Shown: one piece after another, positions 1 to 6,777 of the stretch
How positions within the stretch are numbered: the first letter of the stretch is position 1
Layout: each line of letters opens with the position of its first letter
NCBI GenBank assembly: GCA_900321055.1
Contig: ONUQ01000014.1
Coordinates: forward strand, 1-6,777
Source of the DNA: an uncultured Elusimicrobia bacterium
Lineage (GTDB): Bacteria; Elusimicrobiota; Endomicrobiia; Endomicrobiales; Endomicrobiaceae
Direction of reading: 5' to 3'
DNA: 6,777 bases
Translations under genes and position numbers: made by a program
Notes under the pieces: generated by a model
Told to the model about the DNA's origin: nothing
Seen by the model: only the letters and a program-made list of their open reading frames with translations
Database searches by the model: none

Positions 1-864
1 GTATTAACATATAATACACAAATAACCAAAACAATGTTATGTATAAATATTTCCTTATCGGTTATGGTAATTTACTGTTATATAAAAAATATTATAGACA
101 GGAAAAAAATATTATTTTATTTTTTGTGGTATATTTGTTTGTTATTTCCGACATTTATAAACAAAGAACAACAAATTTTATTTCACAGATTATTGTTACC
201 GTCAGTAAGCATAATAATATTTTTAGTGTTATTTACACAATATATTGTAAAAAAATATCCTATTTCTAAAAAATATTTAATAACGGCTTTTGTTTTATTA
301 TTTATTTCATTATCTTATGCTTCCATATTGCAAAAAGAAAAATATAAAACATCACAGGATTTTATAATAAATTGTCATTTAGACTCTAAAAACAGAATTA
401 GTGATTCACAGTTTATAAATTTTCTTATAGACATAGGAAGTTTAAAAGAAGCCAAATCTTTATTAAAAGAAAGGATGAGACAACAATCTACAATAAAAGA
501 TACTTTAACTTATGCAAAAATACTTTTTTTTGAAGGTAATACAGATGAAGCAAAAAATATATATTTACAATTGGAAAAAGCTTTACCGAATGAAAGTAAA
601 GTGTATTTTGGTTTAAGCATAATTTATTTTGCAAAGAGAAATTATGATAAATCGGAAGAATATATACAAAAAGCATATTCATTAAACAAACATGATACAT
701 ACACTTTATGTCAGATGGGACTCATCTATCTTGCTAAAGAAGAATATCAAAAATCTTTAGATATATATGAAAATTTGTTAAAATTAGATAAAGATAATCA
801 AGATTACATAGACAAAATTAAAGAATTAAAAGAAAAATTGCAAACAAAGGAAACAAAAAAATGA
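1..864 (+). CDS. C-terminal part of a membrane protein with TPR repeats (PMT/TMTC-like), 5' truncated by window edge
   Basis: The reading frame is open from base 1. The first ATG (34) has no Shine-Dalgarno motif and falls inside a hydrophobic run, so the true start probably lies upstream and the N-terminus is missing. Counting from that ATG, membrane segments lie at about residues 1-18, 25-42, 51-70 and 80-98. Three TPR-like helical pairs follow at about 153-187, 188-221 and 222-255, then a lysine-rich tail. The HRLLLPS motif after the second helix resembles the 'ER-x-LY-x-PS' motif in the last membrane helices of PMT/TMTC-like glycosyltransferases that carry C-terminal TPRs. On that basis I infer an inner-membrane, possibly sugar-transferring protein whose TPR part binds a partner. 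The catalytic N-terminal part is not visible, so the enzymatic role is unproven. Its TGA stop overlaps the next start (ATGA), indicating translational coupling. A plain TPR membrane protein is the main alternative. Confidence 0.75.
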   Translation, partial: VLTYNTQITKTMLCINISLSVMVIYCYIKNIIDRKKILFYFLWYICLLFPTFINKEQQILFHRLLLPSVSIIIFLVLFTQYIVKKYPISKKYLITAFVLLFISLSYASILQKEKYKTSQDFIINCHLDSKNRISDSQFINFLIDIGSLKEAKSLLKERMRQQSTIKDTLTYAKILFFEGNTDEAKNIYLQLEKALPNESKVYFGLSIIYFAKRNYDKSEEYIQKAYSLNKHDTYTLCQMGLIYLAKEEYQKSLDIYENLLKLDKDNQDYIDKIKELKEKLQTKETKK

Positions 865-3314
865 TTGATTTAGATAAAATATTACCTTTTGTTCAAAAAC
901 CGTCAAGATATATAAACCATGAAATAAATTCATACAAACCTGATATGAAAAATGATGTATCAATATGCTTATGTTTTCCTGATATTTATGAAATAGGAGC
1001 ATCTAATTTAGGATTAGAAATTTTATATCATTTAGTCAATGAAAAAAAAGTTGCAAGATGCGAAAGAGCTTATGCACCGGACACGGATTTAGAAAAAATT
1101 TTAATTGAACAAAAGCAAGAACTTTTTTCTCTTGAATCCAAAACAGCATTAAAAGAATTTGATATAGCAGGTTTTAGTTTACAATGTGAACTTGTAGGAA
1201 CTAATATTATAAATATGTTGTCATTATCAAATATTCCGATATTTTCAAAAGACAGAAAAGACGGAGATACTTTGGTTATCGGTGGCGGACCCGTAATGGC
1301 AAACCCTGAACCTTTTGCAGATTTCTTTGATTTATTTATTATCGGTGACGGAGAAGATGCTTTAATAAAAATTTTAGAAACTTACAGACAATGCAAGAAG
1401 AAAGGTTTAAGCAGAAAAAATATTTTATCGGAACTTTCAAAAATAGAAGGAATATATGTTCCGGCTTTTTATGATGTGGTTTATAATGATGATAACACAA
1501 TAAATTTCATAAAGCCTAATACTGAAGGTGTTTGCGAAACCGTAAAAAAAACAATCGTAGATTTAGATAAAATTTTTTTTCATAATAACAAAATAGTTCC
1601 TTTTGTAGAAACCGTTCACAACAGATTAAACATTGAAGTTGCAAGAGGATGTGTAGGAAGATGCAGATTTTGTCAGGCTTCAAAATATTACAGACCATGG
1701 AGAACAAGGAAAGTAGAAACCGTTATAAATTTATTGGACGAAAGTCTGAAGAATACCGGATACGAAGAAGTTTCTTTTTCTTCTTTATCTTGTACGGACT
1801 ACAAAGATTTGGAAGAGCTTTTATTACAAACAAACGAAAAATATTATAAACAAAATCTGAATGTAACTTTACCGTCAATGAGATGTAATAAATTTTCTTT
1901 GAAAGTTGCACAGTATCTTAACAGAGATAAAAAACCGTCATTAACATTTGCACCGGAAGCCGGTTCCGACAGACTTAGAAATGTCATAGGAAAATATTTA
2001 TCCGAACAGGAAATTATCAATACATTAACTTTTGCTTATGATATGGGATGGCGAGCAATAAAATTATATTTTATGATAGGTCTTCCGTCAGAACAGGAAG
2101 AAGATATTATGAAAATAAAAGAGTTGATAGAGAAAGTAAAAAAAGTTTCTAACAGATTGAATTTTAGTATAACAATATCCCCTTTTGTTCCCAAAGCACA
2201 AACTGCTTTTCAATGGGAACCGATGTTTAATGCAGACTACATAAAAGATACAATAACAAAAATCAAAAAAATGATACCGGCAGATATAAAAGCACATAAT
2301 CATCAGGCAAGTATTATAGAGGCTTTTTTAGCAAGGGCAGACAGAAGAGTATCTAAAGCCATCCATATTGCATGGCAAAAAGGTATGAGATTTGATCAAT
2401 GGAAAGATAAGTTTAATTTTGAAGGTTGGACGGAAAGTATAAAAGAAGCAGGTTTTGATTTGAACTTTTATGTTTACAGAAGAAGAAATTTTGATGAAGT
2501 GTTACCTTGGCAACATATAAATTTAGGTGTAGATAAACAATTTTTATATAATGATTACATTAACGGGATAAAAGAAACGGCACAAACAAGTGAAGACAAA
2601 GAAAAACAAATAACAAAGTTGCCCGAAAACATTTCTTCGGTAAAAAAGGAAATATTTGAAACAAAATTCAGAGTATTGTTAAAATTTTCAAGACAAGGTT
2701 GTGTAAAATATATTTCACAACTTGAACAAATAGATTTTTTTAGAAGAGCATTAAAGAGAACAAGTTTACCTTTAGCATACACTAACGGTTTTAGCCCGCA
2801 GGTAAAAGCCGCATTTGGTCCGGCAATAACGGTAGGCTATGAAAGTTCCTGTGAATATGTGGATTTGGCATTGACAAAAAAAGCAAATATTGAATTTATA
2901 AAGCAGGAAATATCAAAAATTTTACCTGAAGGATATACTCTTATCGGTGCAAAATATATTCCTTTAAGACTGCCGTCAATAGAGGGACTTATAAACTTAG
3001 CGGAATATACCGTTAAAGGTACAAATTTAACACGGGAAGAAGTTGATAAATATTTGAATCAAAAAGAAATTCTTGTAAAAAAAGTAAAAAAAGGAAAAGA
3101 AACTATAATAAATCTGAGAGAACTGATACAAAATATAGAAATTATAGACTCAAATACCTTTAAAATATTTTTAAGATTTTATCCTAAAAATAATGTAAAA
3201 CTTGAAAAAGTATTGCAAAACCTGTTGAAGATAGAAGAAAAAGAAACAAAAATATTGTATACTAAGAGAGAGAAATTATTTGTAGAACATAAAGGACTTA
3301 TATATGAAGTTTAA
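861..3314 (+). CDS. B12-binding-type radical SAM protein (TIGR03960) fused to DUF2344 (TIGR03936)
   Basis: This is a cytoplasmic radical SAM enzyme of unknown substrate. The N-terminal region (about 30-180) has the Rossmann-like layout of B12-binding radical SAM proteins, with IGGGPVMANPEP at 140-151 and IGDGED at 161-166, but no DxHxxG cobalamin motif is seen. The radical SAM core (about 255-480) carries the CxxxCxxC cluster motif as C264, C268 and C271, PEAGSDRLR at 365-373 and a GLPSEQEED segment at 407-415. A charged linker at about 570-600 leads to a DUF2344 domain (about 603-800) with FSPQVKAAFGPA at 644-655. In many bacteria the two parts are separate adjacent genes next to RNase G; single-chain versions of this length are also known. 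The ATG at 861 is preceded by AAAGGA at 846-851 and overlaps the previous stop by 4 bases. An RNA or ribosome modification role is only suggested by the rng linkage. Family assignment is firm; function is not. Confidence 0.92.
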   Translation: MIDLDKILPFVQKPSRYINHEINSYKPDMKNDVSICLCFPDIYEIGASNLGLEILYHLVNEKKVARCERAYAPDTDLEKILIEQKQELFSLESKTALKEFDIAGFSLQCELVGTNIINMLSLSNIPIFSKDRKDGDTLVIGGGPVMANPEPFADFFDLFIIGDGEDALIKILETYRQCKKKGLSRKNILSELSKIEGIYVPAFYDVVYNDDNTINFIKPNTEGVCETVKKTIVDLDKIFFHNNKIVPFVETVHNRLNIEVARGCVGRCRFCQASKYYRPWRTRKVETVINLLDESLKNTGYEEVSFSSLSCTDYKDLEELLLQTNEKYYKQNLNVTLPSMRCNKFSLKVAQYLNRDKKPSLTFAPEAGSDRLRNVIGKYLSEQEIINTLTFAYDMGWRAIKLYFMIGLPSEQEEDIMKIKELIEKVKKVSNRLNFSITISPFVPKAQTAFQWEPMFNADYIKDTITKIKKMIPADIKAHNHQASIIEAFLARADRRVSKAIHIAWQKGMRFDQWKDKFNFEGWTESIKEAGFDLNFYVYRRRNFDEVLPWQHINLGVDKQFLYNDYINGIKETAQTSEDKEKQITKLPENISSVKKEIFETKFRVLLKFSRQGCVKYISQLEQIDFFRRALKRTSLPLAYTNGFSPQVKAAFGPAITVGYESSCEYVDLALTKKANIEFIKQEISKILPEGYTLIGAKYIPLRLPSIEGLINLAEYTVKGTNLTREEVDKYLNQKEILVKKVKKGKETIINLRELIQNIEIIDSNTFKIFLRFYPKNNVKLEKVLQNLLKIEEKETKILYTKREKLFVEHKGLIYEV

Positions 3315-4485
3315 AACATTTTTATTTTTATCATTATTTATATCTTTGGCAACATCTGTTTTTGCGGAAAAATCTGTTTTATTTATAACAGATAATCTAT
3401 CCCTATCGGATTCTTTTAATACAAAATATACAAAAAGTCTTCAGGATTTTATAGATAAAGATTTTGGAAAAAATATAATTATTTTAAAAGATTTTTCCAA
3501 ATTCGGTATGAATACAACACAATGTGTAGAACTTTGTGATATGCTGTCACAACAAAATAATTCCGAAGCAATTATATTGATGGTAGGACTTTCAAATTAT
3601 CATAACTTATACGGTTTTTCTTCTTATATGAAAAGTATAGGTATTAGCAGATTTTCTATAAAAGAAAGCAACCTTGATGTTCGTGAAATAAATAATAAAA
3701 TGTCAAAATTATATTCCGTTTCAAAAGAAACTATATTAAGTATGGTTTACAAGAAAATAACAGGCACCCGAACAAAAGTTTTTAAGCCGAAAGTTATACC
3801 GACATTTTATGCTTTAGATAATAATTTTAATACCGATAACAATATTGTGTTTTCTATTGAAGCATATAAAAAATCTTGGGAGCTTATAAATGAAAAAAAG
3901 TTTGATGAAGCAAAAACATTGTTACAGTCTGCTTTAAAGAAAAATCCTGCACAAAGTATGTTGCATTATGCTTTGGGTTCTGTTTATTTGGCTGAAAACA
4001 AAGATTCTCAATTAAAAGCTTTACAATGTTTTGAAGAAGGAATTTTGGCAGACCCTTTAAATACCGATAATATTTGTTATAAAGGGTTATCATTGATATA
4101 CATGATGTATCAGGGCGACATTACTGCAGAAGTTTTATATTTTGCAAAAGAACTGGATAAATATTTACCAAAAACCAATGAAGATTTTGATGCCATATTA
4201 AGTATTAATACGGTTGATTATAATAAAAAAACGGAATATATAAATGATTGGATTTTGTCCGATATAAACAAATTAGAAAAAATTTCTTATAAATCCAATA
4301 TTAAATTAATTTTCTTAGGTTATCCTAAAGATGATAAAATCAACAATGTAATCTCAAATTATGTAAAAAATTCTTCACGAATAATGTTTTTAGATACCGA
4401 TAATAAAAGTAGTGATATTGATACTTATGGTATGGCAGAAAAAACATATAAATTTTTAAAAGAAAATAAAGTTTTAAAAAAATAA
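3304..4485 (+). CDS. Exported protein: degenerate SGNH/GDSL-hydrolase-like fold with inserted TPR-like region
   Basis: A Sec signal peptide is clear: basic MKFK, a hydrophobic core, and likely cleavage after VFA (about residue 21). Residues 22-105 follow the pattern of SGNH hydrolase blocks I-III: a first strand VLFITDNLSLS where the GDS(L) motif should be, a block II-like region at 58-70, and a strand ending ILMVGLSNYHNLYG (91-104), like the usual 'GxND' block III. TPR-like helices lie at about 186-270. The chain then resumes with a strand at 333-341 ending in Tyr-Pro, a strand RIMFLDTDN (359-367) and a final helix YGMAEKTYKFL (375-385), as at the end of SGNH proteins. The catalytic positions look lost: Ser becomes N31 in TDN, the block III Asn becomes S97, and no DxxH is seen near the end. 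I infer a non-catalytic periplasmic or envelope protein. The start has AAAGGA at 3291-3296 and overlaps the upstream gene by 11 bases. A plain TPR lipoprotein-like protein is excluded by the lack of a lipobox Cys. Confidence 0.7.
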   Translation: MKFKTFLFLSLFISLATSVFAEKSVLFITDNLSLSDSFNTKYTKSLQDFIDKDFGKNIIILKDFSKFGMNTTQCVELCDMLSQQNNSEAIILMVGLSNYHNLYGFSSYMKSIGISRFSIKESNLDVREINNKMSKLYSVSKETILSMVYKKITGTRTKVFKPKVIPTFYALDNNFNTDNNIVFSIEAYKKSWELINEKKFDEAKTLLQSALKKNPAQSMLHYALGSVYLAENKDSQLKALQCFEEGILADPLNTDNICYKGLSLIYMMYQGDITAEVLYFAKELDKYLPKTNEDFDAILSINTVDYNKKTEYINDWILSDINKLEKISYKSNIKLIFLGYPKDDKINNVISNYVKNSSRIMFLDTDNKSSDIDTYGMAEKTYKFLKENKVLKK

Positions 4486-4498
4486 GGTTAAATTATAA

Positions 4499-5932
4499 AT
4501 GAGTAAAGAAATCATAGTAAACAGAACATTTGAAGAAACAAGAGTTGCTGTTTTGGAAGATGACAGATTATCCGACATTTTTATAGAAAGAAGAGAAACT
4601 GAAAAACTTTTGAACAATATTTATAAAGGTAAAGTTCAAAATATCGTTTCTGGGTTATCTTCTTCTTTTATTGATATAGGTTTTGGCAAAAGTGCATATT
4701 TGGGTGTAGCTGATGTTATAGCTCAAAAGAATGAAAAAAAGATAGAGAATATGCTAAAAGTCGGGCAAGATATTATGGTTCAAATTTACAAAGAACCTAT
4801 TAGCACAAAAGGACCAAAAGTAACAATGGATATATCTTTACCCGGACGGCTTTTGGTTTATATGCCGTTTAGCAAAAGAATTGGAGTTTCTAAACAGATT
4901 GAAGACGAACAAGAATATGACAGATTAAAAAATATAGTTAAAAAATTGAAAACAAATTTAGCCGGCGGAATTATTATCAGAACCGAAGCTGAAGATGCAA
5001 GCGAAGAAGAAATTGAAAAAGAGATGAAATATCTTGCCAGATTGTGGGCTTCAATAATAAACAGATTTAATAATTCTAAAAGTTGCACTTGTGTACATAA
5101 AGATTTGGGAGTAGTTTTTCAAACAGTCAGAGATCATTTTAGTGAAGATGTGAAAATAATGCATATAGACAGCCAAAAAGAATTAGATGATGTTGTTGAT
5201 TTTGTAAGAACCGTCTCTCCCGAACTTGAAGATAAGATTGTCTTATATGAAGGAAAACAACCGATATTTAAAGCTTATGGAATAGAAGAGGAAATAAAAA
5301 GGTTAAGATCAAATAAGGCACGGCTCAAATCGGGCGGATATTTAATTATACAAGAAGCAGAATCGTTATGTGCAATAGATGTTAATAGCGGTAAATTTGT
5401 AGGAAACCATAATACTCAGGAAGAAGTAGGAACTATTACAAATATAGAGGCGGCACAAGAAGTTGCAAGGCAATTAAGATTAAGAAATATCGGTGGAATT
5501 ATTGTTATAGATTTCATTGATATGAAAAAAGAAAAAAACAGAAAAAAAGTTTTAGAAGCACTTAAAGAAGCAACTAAACATGACAAAGCAAAAATAAAAA
5601 TATGGCCTATTACTCATTTAGGACTTATAGAAATGACAAGAGAAAGAAAAAGAGAGTCTTTATTTTCGTTGTTGGGTGATACTTGTCCTACTTGCCACGG
5701 ACTCGGGTTAGTGTTATCAAAAGAATCTATTTTTATATCGGTTTGTCAAGAAATAGAACAGATGAAAATAGAAGATTATTTTGGAAAAATAAAAATAAAA
5801 TTACATCCTGATGTAGAACAGTATTTTAAACAAAGAATCAAAAGATTGAATGAATTATTTAAGAAAGATATAGAACTTATTCCTTCAGATGAAATTTCAA
5901 GAGAAGATTATAATATTATATTGGAACAATAA
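4499..5932 (+). CDS. rng: Ribonuclease E/G family endoribonuclease (RNase G type)
   Basis: This is a single-strand-specific endoribonuclease that prefers 5'-monophosphorylated RNA and acts in rRNA maturation and mRNA decay in the cytoplasm. An S1-like RNA-binding region lies at about 38-112 (GKVQNIVSGLSSSFIDIGFG at 44-63). The DNase I-like catalytic region carries the two Mg2+-binding aspartates in AIDVNSG (D294) and VIDFIDM (D338), equivalent to E. coli RNase E D303 and D346. The signature NIEAAQEVARQLRLRNIGG spans 315-333. The Zn-link CPTC (C396, C399) follows, and then a short small domain. At 477 residues it matches RNase G and lacks the long C-terminal degradosome scaffold of RNase E. 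The gene lies 13 bases after the upstream stop. A weak AAGG (4484-4487) overlaps that stop and sits 11 bases before the ATG, so translation is likely to depend partly on coupling. Association with the radical SAM/DUF2344 gene is a common arrangement; the usual rplU partner does not follow here. Confidence 0.95.
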   Translation: MSKEIIVNRTFEETRVAVLEDDRLSDIFIERRETEKLLNNIYKGKVQNIVSGLSSSFIDIGFGKSAYLGVADVIAQKNEKKIENMLKVGQDIMVQIYKEPISTKGPKVTMDISLPGRLLVYMPFSKRIGVSKQIEDEQEYDRLKNIVKKLKTNLAGGIIIRTEAEDASEEEIEKEMKYLARLWASIINRFNNSKSCTCVHKDLGVVFQTVRDHFSEDVKIMHIDSQKELDDVVDFVRTVSPELEDKIVLYEGKQPIFKAYGIEEEIKRLRSNKARLKSGGYLIIQEAESLCAIDVNSGKFVGNHNTQEEVGTITNIEAAQEVARQLRLRNIGGIIVIDFIDMKKEKNRKKVLEALKEATKHDKAKIKIWPITHLGLIEMTRERKRESLFSLLGDTCPTCHGLGLVLSKESIFISVCQEIEQMKIEDYFGKIKIKLHPDVEQYFKQRIKRLNELFKKDIELIPSDEISREDYNIILEQ

Positions 5933-6067
5933 AATCTTAACTCAGTAAATAATTGAATTAATATAGGTTAAAAGTTTGTTAGTGTCGTAATTGTTTAGGT
6001 GTTTATCTGATAAAAATTTTTAAATTTATATAACATCTGTTGTATCAGTGTTTTTAAGGAGAACGGT
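5933..6067 (+). promoter_or_regulatory. Intergenic leader of ribH, probable promoter region
   Basis: These 135 bases are the first gap in the gene block large enough for a promoter, so I infer that ribH is transcribed separately or from an added promoter. A TATATAAC stretch (6027-6034) could serve as a -10 box, but no good TTGACA-like -35 box sits at the right distance. A small perfect dyad, TTATC-T-GATAA (6003-6013), lies just upstream and could be a protein site or chance in AT-rich DNA. No FMN riboswitch (RFN) signature is visible. No GC-rich hairpin followed by a T-run is seen after rng, so read-through from the upstream operon is possible. Confidence 0.35.
6056..6061 (+). promoter_or_regulatory. 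Ribosome binding site of ribH
   Basis: AAGGAG lies 6 bases before the ATG at 6068. It is the best Shine-Dalgarno match in the window and fixes the ribH start. The upstream operon genes use weaker AAAGGA or AAGG motifs, which fits ribH being translated independently rather than by coupling. Confidence 0.8.
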
Positions 6068-6529
6068 ATGAAAATATTAGAAGGGAAACTAAATTCAGAA
6101 GGTAAAAAGATTGCCATTGTTGCATCAAGATTTAACGAGTTTATCACAAGCAAACTCATTGACGGAGCAACGGATATGTTAAAAAGGCACGGAACAAAGG
6201 AAGAAGATATTACTCTTGCCTGGGTTCCCGGAGCATTTGAAATTCCTTCAGTAGCAAAAAAAATTGCAGATTCAAACAAATATGATGCTATTATTTGTTT
6301 AGGCTGTGTTATTAGAGGAGCTACACCTCATTTTGATTATGTATCTGCAGAAGTGTCAAAAGGAATTGCAACGGTTTCTTTATCAAGTAATGTTCCTATA
6401 GCATTTGGTGTTTTAACAACAGAAAATATTGAACAAGCAATAGAACGAGCAGGAACAAAATCAGGTAACAAAGGTTCTGATGCAGCTTTAACCGTAATAG
6501 AAATGATTGATTTATATTCAAAGATATAA
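6068..6529 (+). CDS. ribH: 6,7-dimethyl-8-ribityllumazine synthase
   Basis: This enzyme is the penultimate step of riboflavin synthesis. It condenses 5-amino-6-ribitylaminouracil with 3,4-dihydroxy-2-butanone 4-phosphate to give the lumazine, in the cytoplasm, usually as a pentamer or an icosahedral capsid. The 153-residue length is typical and complete. Family motifs are intact: SRFNEFI (20-26, with F22), WVPGAFEIP (52-60), [14 protein letters not shown] (79-92, with catalytic H88), [11 protein letters not shown] (110-120), R127, and GNKGSDAA (133-140, with phosphate-binding K135). These residues fall at the same numbers as in the B. subtilis enzyme. The start is set by AAGGAG at 6056-6061. 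No other rib gene is in the window, and nusB, a common downstream partner of ribH, does not follow. An unlinked ribH implies that the rest of the pathway is elsewhere in the genome. Confidence 0.97.
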   Translation: MKILEGKLNSEGKKIAIVASRFNEFITSKLIDGATDMLKRHGTKEEDITLAWVPGAFEIPSVAKKIADSNKYDAIICLGCVIRGATPHFDYVSAEVSKGIATVSLSSNVPIAFGVLTTENIEQAIERAGTKSGNKGSDAALTVIEMIDLYSKI

Positions 6530-6777
6530 GGAACAGAAAGCTTAAATTACGGCAATGAATGAAAGACAATCAAATGTGCTGTCACTGCGAACCCGTTAGG
6601 GTGTGGCAGTCTATGGAAAATAAAAAACGACAACAACGAAAACGGCAAACGGCAAAGACAAAACAGCGAATTATTTGTTTTTTAGACTAGTTATCACTAT
6701 TTGTAGTTACTTTTTTTGTTCTTTTTCAAATTTTCTTTTTGCACTAACAAATAATTAATATATTACATCTCGTGACA
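6530..6777. other. Non-coding tail downstream of ribH
   Basis: No supported gene was found on either strand. The stretch holds, in order: a GC-rich imperfect hairpin (6584-6610); a T-free, A-rich tract (6622-6670) with a tandem AACGGCA pair (6641-6654); and a T-rich region (about 6671-6740). An 11-base inverted repeat AATTATTTGTT / AACAAATAATT (6669-6679 and 6746-6756) flanks the T-rich part with a 66-base loop. All three reverse-strand frames entering from the window end meet a stop quickly, so no convergent gene reaches in from the right. A 43-codon + strand frame (6559-6690) reads through the hairpin but has no ribosome binding site and unusual CGA/CGG codons, so it is not called. Confidence 0.6.
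6580..6612. repeat. Palindromic intergenic repeat of the TCATTGCGA...GCAATCT type (single copy in window)
   Basis: An imperfect hairpin forms from ACTGC (6584-6588) with GCAGT (6606-6610) and from ACCC (6591-6594) with GGGT (6599-6602), around a GTTA loop and with a GA/GTG internal bulge. The core is about 59% G+C in strongly AT-rich DNA. TCACTGCGA and GTGGCAGTCT match, with matching T-to-C and A-to-G changes that keep the stem, the ends of a dispersed palindromic element known from many bacterial genomes (TCATTGCGA...GCAATCT). No T-run follows on either strand, so it is not a normal intrinsic terminator. Only one copy is in the window, so repeat status rests on resemblance. Confidence 0.55.

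Noticed and set aside
1573..1580. T8 run (and similar A8/T8 runs at 1042-1049 and 524-531) as programmed slippage sites
   Set aside because: The frames are intact across all of them and such runs are expected in DNA this AT-rich; no alternative product is evident.
5933..6067. FMN riboswitch upstream of ribH
   Set aside because: The conserved G-rich RFN core motifs are absent, and 135 AT-rich bases offer no multi-helix junction that I could draw.
5995..6279. Reverse-strand 94-codon frame over the ribH start
   Set aside because: It lies opposite a fully convincing ribH and its own leader, with no family resemblance; it is a shadow.
6580..6612. Intrinsic terminator for ribH
   Set aside because: The hairpin is real on paper, but it is followed by CTATGGAAAATAAA with no T-run, and the reverse strand also lacks one.
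6575..6615. tRNA fragment (GGGTTCG-like string on the reverse strand)
   Set aside because: There is no closing T-stem, anticodon arm or acceptor stem around it.
6669..6756. 11-base inverted repeat as a mobile-element end pair
   Set aside because: The arms are AT-only apart from one G/C pair, the 66-base loop has no gene and no target duplication is seen; chance is likely in this composition.

Overview
The window is AT-rich, compact bacterial DNA with every supported gene on the + strand. It holds an almost unbroken four-gene block (positions 1-5932), then a 135-base gap, a single riboflavin-synthesis gene (6068-6529) and 248 bases of non-coding tail. AGA is favoured for arginine, all visible starts are ATG, stops are mostly TAA, and Shine-Dalgarno motifs are mostly short AAGGA types. 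A Sec signal peptide in the third gene, a membrane glycosyltransferase-like TPR protein and an RNase G would suit a Gram-negative, host-associated or fermentative lineage. Elusimicrobiota (Endomicrobium-like) is my best guess, from the base composition and the gene mix. That guess is inference; no marker gene here proves it.

Region 1 (1-5932): (a) the 3' part of a membrane protein with C-terminal TPR repeats, cut by the window edge; (b) an 817-residue radical SAM protein of the TIGR03960 type with a fused C-terminal DUF2344 (TIGR03936) domain; (c) an exported protein that appears to be a degenerate SGNH/GDSL-hydrolase fold with TPR-like helices inserted in the middle; (d) an RNase E/G family ribonuclease. 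The genes overlap by 4 and 11 bases and are then separated by 13 bases, so they are very probably co-transcribed and translationally coupled. The radical SAM/DUF2344 and RNase G pair is a familiar neighbourhood in many bacteria, often followed by rplU. Here an envelope-type gene sits between the two and rplU does not follow.

Region 2 (5933-6529): an AT-rich gap with no convincing terminator and no FMN riboswitch, then ribH (lumazine synthase) with a strong ribosome binding site and all expected active-site residues.

Region 3 (6530-6777): no supported gene. It holds a GC-rich imperfect hairpin resembling the dispersed 'TCATTGCGA...GCAATCT' palindromic repeats of many bacterial genomes, then a 49-base T-free tract, then a T-rich stretch.

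No mobile-element gene, CRISPR array, tRNA or rRNA was seen. Most of the window is housekeeping. The most unusual items are the pseudo-SGNH/TPR protein inside the radical SAM-RNase G block and the repeat downstream of ribH.
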